Shown here in pieces: positions 6,327-10,174 of a stretch of DNA of 10,174 bases. The notes beneath the pieces were generated by a model, which did not search any database, had not been told where the DNA came from, and was given only the letters and a program-made list of their open reading frames with translations. Within the stretch, counting starts at the first letter, position 1. Each line of letters starts with the position of its first letter. A program made the translations under genes and the position numbers. The stretch is from an uncultured Clostridia bacterium (lineage in GTDB: Bacteria > Bacillota > Clostridia > Oscillospirales > Acutalibacteraceae), in the NCBI GenBank assembly GCA_947567585.1, contig CANONE010000070.1, positions 1 through 10,174 of the forward strand. Reading direction: 5' to 3'.

Positions 6327-8942
6327 ATGGAGCTCCACCATGTTGATATTCGTGAGGCCGCTGAGCGGCTGGGGGCGGACCCAGCCCAGGGGCTCAGCCA
6401 GAGTGAAGCCGCAAAGCGGCTGGCCCGATACGGTAAAAACGAGATTCGCGCCGCAGGGAAGCAAAGCGTGCTGGCGCGCTTTTTTGGGCAGTTCAAGGAC
6501 TTTATGGTGCTGATTCTCTTGGCCAGCGCCGGAGTGTCCGTGTGGGCCTCCTATATCCGGGGAGACGGAGAGTATATCGACTCTATTATAATCCTTGCCA
6601 TCGTAGTATGCAACGCTATAATAGGCACGGTGCAGGAATTGCGGGCCGACCGGGCTATCGACGCCCTGAAAAAGCTTTCTTCCCCCCATGCCAGGGTGAT
6701 CAGGGGGGGAAAGCGGATGACCCTGGAAAGCTGGGAGCTGGCGCCCGGGGACCTGGTGTCCTTAAAGGCCGGGGACCTGGCGCCCGCCGACCTGCGGCTG
6801 ATCCGCTCAGTGGAGCTTCTGGCGGAGGAGTCGGCCCTGACAGGAGAGTCAGCCCCGGTAGAGAAGGACGCGCTGAGCATTTGCCCGGAAGACGCCCCCC
6901 TGGCTGAACGAAGGAATACGGTGTTTGCCTCCACTGGGATTGCCGCCGGGGCGGGGCTGGGGCTGGTGTGCGCCACGGGAATGGACACCGCCATGGGCCG
7001 GATTGCCGGGATGCTGGAGCAGGAAAAGTCGCCGGAGACTCCTTTGCAGCGGCGGCTGCGGCAGACCGGCAAAGTGCTGGGACTAGGAGCCCTGGCCATC
7101 TGTGGAGTCATTTTTGCCCTGGGGCTTCTGCAAAGGGTGCCGCCCATGGAGATGTTCATGATAGCCATCAGTCTAGGGGTGGCCGCCATTCCCGAGGGGC
7201 TCACGGCGGTGGTGACCATTGTGCTGGCTATGGGCGTAAAGCGCATGGCGGGAAAGCGGGCCATTGTCCGGCATATGCCCGCTGTGGAGACCTTAGGCAG
7301 CACCCAGGTGATCTGCTCGGATAAGACGGGCACCCTGACCCAGAACAAAATGACCGTCACCGCCTTTTCCGGCGCTTTTGGGGCGGAGCCAGTGGACGGC
7401 GCCACCGCCCAGTTCTGCCTGGAGCTTTGCAGCCTTTGCAATGACTCGCAGCTGGAGGAGAATGGAAAGCTTATCGGCGACCCCACGGAGACGGCTCTGC
7501 TCCGGGCCTGCCGTCGGGATAAAGAGGGACTGGAGGAGGAATATCCCAGGGTTGGAGAGATCCCGTTTACCTCCGCCCGGAAAATGATGACCACCGCCCA
7601 CAAAACCGGGAACGGGTACCGGATCATTTCAAAAGGCGCCCCGGATGTGCTGATTGCCCGGTGTACCCGGCAGCTCCGGGGCAGCGGAGAGGTACCCCTG
7701 ACAGGCGCGGCCAAGGCAAAGCTGCTTTCCGACAACGCCCAACTGGCCGGGCGGGCCCTGCGGGTGCTGGCTGTGGCGTATAAGGACGTGGACCACCTGC
7801 CCGGCGACGACCGCCAGACGGAAAGCGAGCTTACTTTCTGCGGCCTGATGGGCATGGAGGACCCCCCCAGGAAAGAAGCCCGGGCCGCTGTGCTGGAATG
7901 CAAAAAGGCAGGCATTACCCCTGTAATGATCACGGGGGACCATGCGGCTACGGCCCTGGCCATTGCCCAGCGCATCGGCATCGCGGAGGCCGGAGACCCT
8001 GTGATTACCGGCCAGGAGCTGGACCGCCTCAGCGAAGGGGAGCTGGCGCGGAAAATAGAGAAGTGCCGGGTATTCGCCCGGGTATCCCCCCAGCACAAGG
8101 TGAAGCTGGTGAAAGCCTGCCAGCGCCGGGGGCTGGTGGTGGCTATGACCGGAGACGGGGTGAACGACGCGCCCGCCCTAAAGGCCGCCGACGTAGGCTG
8201 CGCCATGGGCAAAAACGGCACAGAGGTAGCTAAATCCGCGGCGGACATGGTGCTGACCGACGATAATTTTTCCACCATCGTTTCCGCCGTCCGGGAGGGC
8301 CGGGGCATCTACAAGAACATCCGGCGGACCATTCACTTTCTGCTTTCCTGCAACATCGGAGAGATTTTGGTGGTATTCGCGGCCTTTTTGCTCCGGGCGC
8401 CCTCGCCGCTTTTGGCCATTCAGCTGCTGTGGGTCAATTTGGTCACCGATTCCCTGCCGGCCCTGGCCCTAGGCGCGGAGCCCATCAGCCGGGATGTGAT
8501 GAATGAACCGCCCCACCGGCGGGACGAAAGCGTTTTTGCCGGGGGCATGGGCTTTTCCGTGGCGGTAGAGGGCTGCCTGGTGGGGGCCCTGGCCCTCCTG
8601 GCCTACACCATGGGACGGGTATGGTTTGACACAAACCCTGCGGAGCCCATCATAGGCCGCACCATGGCCTTTGCGGTGCTGAGCCTGTCCCAGCTGGTAC
8701 ACAGCTATAACATGCGCACAGAGGGCTCGGTACTGCGCCTGGGGCTATTCAGCAACAGGAAGCTCAACCTGGCCTGCGGCATATGCGCCCTGCTGATGGT
8801 CAGCGTGCTGGTGCTCCCTCCCCTGTCCGCCATATTCAAAACGGCCGCCCTGACTGTGCTCCAATGGTCCATTGTCCTAGCTCTTTCCGCCGCGCCCTTG
8901 GCGATTGTAGAAGCGGAAAAGCTCCTTCTTAAAAAGAAATAG
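6327..8942 (+). CDS. Cation-transporting P-type ATPase, SERCA/PMCA-like (probably Ca2+ export)
   Basis: P2-type ATPase of 871 aa that couples ATP hydrolysis to cation transport across the cytoplasmic membrane. Order of parts: N-terminal cation-ATPase domain, M1 (about 58-77), M2 (84-102), actuator loop with TGES (172-175), M3 (about 250-269), M4 with IPEGL (288-292), phosphorylation motif DKTGTLT with Asp332, nucleotide domain, TGDGVNDAP (608-616), then M5-M10. Ca2+ ligands of SERCA have counterparts: Glu290 in M4, Asn676 and Glu679 in M5 (SCNIGEIL), and Asn704, Thr707 and Asp708 in M6 (NLVTDSLPA). The M8 glutamate of SERCA is not evident; M8 reads AVLSLSQLVHSYN, as in several bacterial relatives. 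The ATG at 6327 is preceded by GGGGAGG at 8 bases; an upstream in-frame TTG (6270) lacks a ribosome site. The gene is divergent from PAP2 and appears monocistronic. Transport of another cation such as Mn2+ or Na+ is possible but less likely. Confidence 0.92.
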   Translation: MELHHVDIREAAERLGADPAQGLSQSEAAKRLARYGKNEIRAAGKQSVLARFFGQFKDFMVLILLASAGVSVWASYIRGDGEYIDSIIILAIVVCNAIIGTVQELRADRAIDALKKLSSPHARVIRGGKRMTLESWELAPGDLVSLKAGDLAPADLRLIRSVELLAEESALTGESAPVEKDALSICPEDAPLAERRNTVFASTGIAAGAGLGLVCATGMDTAMGRIAGMLEQEKSPETPLQRRLRQTGKVLGLGALAICGVIFALGLLQRVPPMEMFMIAISLGVAAIPEGLTAVVTIVLAMGVKRMAGKRAIVRHMPAVETLGSTQVICSDKTGTLTQNKMTVTAFSGAFGAEPVDGATAQFCLELCSLCNDSQLEENGKLIGDPTETALLRACRRDKEGLEEEYPRVGEIPFTSARKMMTTAHKTGNGYRIISKGAPDVLIARCTRQLRGSGEVPLTGAAKAKLLSDNAQLAGRALRVLAVAYKDVDHLPGDDRQTESELTFCGLMGMEDPPRKEARAAVLECKKAGITPVMITGDHAATALAIAQRIGIAEAGDPVITGQELDRLSEGELARKIEKCRVFARVSPQHKVKLVKACQRRGLVVAMTGDGVNDAPALKAADVGCAMGKNGTEVAKSAADMVLTDDNFSTIVSAVREGRGIYKNIRRTIHFLLSCNIGEILVVFAAFLLRAPSPLLAIQLLWVNLVTDSLPALALGAEPISRDVMNEPPHRRDESVFAGGMGFSVAVEGCLVGALALLAYTMGRVWFDTNPAEPIIGRTMAFAVLSLSQLVHSYNMRTEGSVLRLGLFSNRKLNLACGICALLMVSVLVLPPLSAIFKTAALTVLQWSIVLALSAAPLAIVEAEKLLLKKK

Positions 8943-9047
8943 CCACGGAAGGGGCAATCGATTCGGGCCGGCAGGCAGAGGTCCGCCGCAGCCTTGGCAA
9001 GAAGGTTTACATAACACATATACCTAAATCAGCATCCACAATAAGTG

Positions 9048-9079
9048 GAGGGAGGTTCCCGGCAGGGGGAGCCTCCCTC
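9048..9079. terminator. Hairpin, probable terminator between the ATPase gene and spo0A
   Basis: An 8-bp inverted repeat GAGGGAGG (9048-9055) and CCTCCCTC (9072-9079), with further pairing of TTCCC and GGGGA inside, lies about 105 bases after the ATPase stop. It is followed on the plus strand by a moderately U-rich stretch (TATTTCCTCT). Both flanking genes converge here, so it could end either transcript. The U-tracts are weaker than at the other two convergent junctions. Confidence 0.5.
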
Positions 9080-9152
9080 TATTTCCTCTAAAAGCGCTAA
9101 ATGTAGCCGGGGTTTTGCATTTTTTCACACAAATACCGGGTATCTCCTACCC

Positions 9153-9159
9153 TTCGACA
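9153..9159 (-). promoter_or_regulatory. Consensus Spo0A box 3' of spo0A
   Basis: TTCGACA on the plus strand, that is TGTCGAA on the minus strand, matches the known Spo0A binding core at all 7 positions. It lies 46 bases past the spo0A stop, is followed by a T-run (TTTTT) on the plus strand, and is outside any gene. No promoter is visible beside it, so function is uncertain. Confidence 0.35.
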
Positions 9160-9204
9160 TTTTTCAGCAAATTCAGTATGCTATACTACATGTAGTGGAA
9201 CGGA

Positions 9205-9969
9205 TCAAGAGGTTCCAGCGGCCTGGAGACAGAGCTTGTCCGAGATCATGGCGATAAATTCGCTGTTGGTGGGCTTGCCCCGAGAGTTATGTATCGTATA
9301 CCCAAAGTAAGAGGTGAGCACGTCCACATCTCCCCGGTCCCAGGCCACCTCGATGGCATGGCGGATGGCCCGTTCCACACGGGAGCTGGTGGTGTTGTAG
9401 CGTTTGGCGACGCTGGGATAAAGCTGTTTGGTGACAGCGTTAATCACCTCCGGGTCCTCAATAGCCATGATGATGGAGTCCCGAAGATAGTGGTAGCCCT
9501 TGATATGGGCCGGCACCCCGATTTGATGAAGGATCTCCGTCACCTGGAGCCGCAGCTTGGGGTCGGCGGGCTCTGAATCGAAATGCTTGCCCCGCAGGGA
9601 GTAGAGGGAGAACATGCGCTCCACCATTTCGTCTTTCCGATAGGGGGAAAGGCTGAAATAAGCGGCCCCGGCGGAAGCAACTTCTCTTTCCAGCAGGGGT
9701 GTGGTGTAAGAGGCGGTCACGATAAAAACCGGACGGTCCAGGTCCGGTTCTCTCGAGGCCGCCCGCATCACACCGATGGCATCCAGTCCCGGCATAAAGA
9801 GCTCCATCAAGACGATTTGCGGTTTTTCCCTGCGGATGGCTTGCCACAGGCTGTTACCGTCCCTTTTTTCAAACAGCGCCGTGCCGCCCCGCTGGCGGAT
9901 AGCCTCCAGCAGTCCGGCGCTCCATTCGCCGTCATCCGTACTAATTAGTATCTTTATTTGCTTTTCCAT
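9205..9969 (-). CDS. spo0A: Spo0A-type sporulation response regulator with atypical receiver
   Basis: Master regulator of entry into sporulation: a receiver domain (about 1-122), a short linker, and the Spo0A-specific helix-turn-helix domain (about 142-254). The C-terminal half matches the family almost word for word: LHQIGVPAHIKGYHYLRDSI (147-166), TKQLYPSVAKRYNTTSSRVE (180-199), then RAIRHAIEVAWDRG, FGYTI, and GKPTNSEFIAMISDKL (231-246). DNA binding to TGTCGAA boxes should therefore be retained. The receiver keeps acidic residues Asp12-Asp13, Thr85 and the MPGLD turn. However, the phospho-accepting position 56 is Glu (VLMELFMP, codon GAG) and the usual Lys before Pro109 is Ser108 (SLSPY). 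It is 254 aa against about 267 in Bacillus. The ATG at 9969 has a GGAGG site 7 bases upstream. spoIVB, often adjacent to clostridial spo0A, is absent within the 205 bases upstream. It may be the sole Spo0A or a second, divergent paralogue. Confidence 0.93.
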   Translation of the reverse strand: MEKQIKILISTDDGEWSAGLLEAIRQRGGTALFEKRDGNSLWQAIRREKPQIVLMELFMPGLDAIGVMRAASREPDLDRPVFIVTASYTTPLLEREVASAGAAYFSLSPYRKDEMVERMFSLYSLRGKHFDSEPADPKLRLQVTEILHQIGVPAHIKGYHYLRDSIIMAIEDPEVINAVTKQLYPSVAKRYNTTSSRVERAIRHAIEVAWDRGDVDVLTSYFGYTIHNSRGKPTNSEFIAMISDKLCLQAAGTS

Positions 9970-10003
9970 CTGTAACCTCCCTGGGGCTTATTAATGTGAA
10001 TAA

Positions 10004-10032
10004 ATTTTACCATAGTTTTCCCGTTCCCGCAA
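10004..10032 (-). promoter_or_regulatory. Sigma-A-type promoter of spo0A
   Basis: Read on the minus strand, TTGCGG (10027-10032) and TAAAAT (10004-10009) are separated by 17 bases, with TGG before the -10 forming an extended -10. Transcription would start near 9997, about 28 bases before the spo0A ATG. This is the best promoter in the window. I found no clear sigma-H promoter. Confidence 0.7.
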
Positions 10033-10074
10033 GGGGTTCTTGAGAAAAAAGGTGAAAAATATCTTGCCAATATC

Positions 10075-10091
10075 AGTCGAAATTTGTCGCT
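10075..10091 (+). promoter_or_regulatory. Tandem Spo0A-box-like sites upstream of spo0A
   Basis: AGTCGAA (10075-10081, 6 of 7 to TGTCGAA) and TGTCGCT (10085-10091, 5 of 7) lie on the same strand with 10-base periodicity, the spacing seen between adjacent Spo0A boxes. They lie about 80-95 bases upstream of the predicted spo0A start. Each match is weak alone. Confidence 0.35.
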
Positions 10092-10120
10092 TTCCTGTTA
10101 AATTCACTTATTCCCCCTGG

Positions 10121-10127
10121 TTCGACA
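10121..10127 (-). promoter_or_regulatory. Consensus Spo0A box in the spo0A upstream region
   Basis: TTCGACA on the plus strand (TGTCGAA on the minus strand) is a full 7 of 7 match to the Spo0A binding core and is followed by AAGAG. It lies about 125 bases upstream of the predicted spo0A start and 9 bases before the -35 of a possible outward promoter, so it could serve spo0A, the unseen neighbour, or both. Confidence 0.5.
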
Positions 10128-10136
10128 AGAGAAATT

Positions 10137-10164
10137 TTGATAACTATTCTTGAAAATTTATTAT
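10137..10164 (+). promoter_or_regulatory. Candidate outward promoter at the right window edge
   Basis: TTGATA (10137-10142, 5 of 6) and TATTAT (10159-10164, 5 of 6) with a 16-base spacer would start transcription near 10171, reading out of the window. The region is very AT-rich, so chance matches are likely. The same bases contain a TATAAT on the minus strand (10160-10165) whose -35 would be outside the window. Confidence 0.35.
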
Positions 10165-10174
10165 ATCTCTTTAC

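Larger units (their letters stand above)
8943..9204. other. Convergent intergenic region (262 bases) between the ATPase gene and spo0A
   Basis: No convincing gene is seen. Besides the hairpin at 9048-9079 it contains a consensus Spo0A-box sequence at 9153-9159, a small GGGTA/TACCC inverted repeat (9138-9152) and a 12-bp perfect palindrome ACTACATGTAGT (9185-9196) just beyond the spo0A stop. A 70-codon open frame starting with a GTG at 9045 runs into spo0A antisense and shows no family signature. Confidence 0.55.

Noticed and set aside
6551..8308. 585-codon minus-strand open frame opposite the P-type ATPase gene
   Set aside because: Its composition is dominated by Ser, Arg, Pro and Ala, as expected from the antisense of a GC-rich gene. 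The plus-strand frame has every P-type ATPase motif.
9035..9049. TCCAC/GTGGA hairpin overlapping the terminator stem, as a possible attenuator or riboswitch
   Set aside because: No plus-strand gene lies downstream to be controlled, the overlap with the terminator stem is only two bases, and no riboswitch consensus is recognisable.
9045..9257. 70-codon plus-strand open frame in the ATPase-spo0A spacer
   Set aside because: It starts with a GTG inside the terminator hairpin, has no ribosome site, and its 3' third runs antisense into spo0A.
10081..10120. Possible sigma-H promoter for spo0A (ACAGGAAAG and AGTGAATTT on the minus strand)
   Set aside because: The two elements are in the wrong order and spacing: the GAAT-type -10 lies upstream of the AGGA-type -35.
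1..10174. CRISPR array, tRNA or rRNA gene, insertion sequence, toxin-antitoxin pair or prophage genes
   Set aside because: Neither strand shows regularly spaced repeats, cloverleaf sequences, transposase-like proteins or small paired genes; intergenic gaps are short and explained by terminators and promoters.

Overview
This GC-rich window carries seven convincing protein genes and no RNA genes, CRISPR array, transposase or phage gene. The strongest lineage marker is a Spo0A-type sporulation regulator, which places the DNA in an endospore-lineage Firmicute. The GC-rich codon use, clostridial gene types and palindromic GC-rich repeat fit a gut-type clostridium such as Oscillospiraceae, but that family placement is inference.

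Layout. Positions 1-3153 (+) hold a two-gene translation-linked unit: an ABC-F ribosome-associated ATPase, cut at its 5' end by the window edge, overlapping mtaB, a tRNA methylthiotransferase. This unit converges on an exported M23 peptidase (3222-4244, -) across a strong bidirectional hairpin. A 282-base divergent spacer then separates the peptidase from a sugar-transfer-type ATP-grasp gene (4527-5567, +). In front of the ATP-grasp gene is a sigma-A-like promoter whose -35 and -10 lie inside dyads sharing the half-site CTAATT. Another bidirectional hairpin separates that gene from a convergent PAP2 lipid phosphatase (5662-6228, -), whose last 15 codons and stop lie inside a palindromic repeat. 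Divergent from it is a SERCA/PMCA-like P-type ATPase (6327-8942, +). After a 262-base spacer with a hairpin comes spo0A (9205-9969, -). The last 205 bases are AT-rich regulatory DNA with a good promoter for spo0A, Spo0A-box-like sites and a possible outward promoter.

How the genes relate. ABC-F and MtaB both act on translation, on the ribosome and on tRNA position 37. The M23 peptidase, PAP2 phosphatase, ATP-grasp protein and cation pump are envelope or membrane functions, each apparently its own transcription unit. The most notable observation is that this Spo0A has an intact DNA-binding domain but a receiver in which the phospho-accepting Asp56 is Glu and the conserved Lys is Ser. Consensus Spo0A boxes also flank the gene on both sides. 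That suggests an atypical, perhaps phosphorylation-independent, self-regulating Spo0A or Spo0A paralogue.
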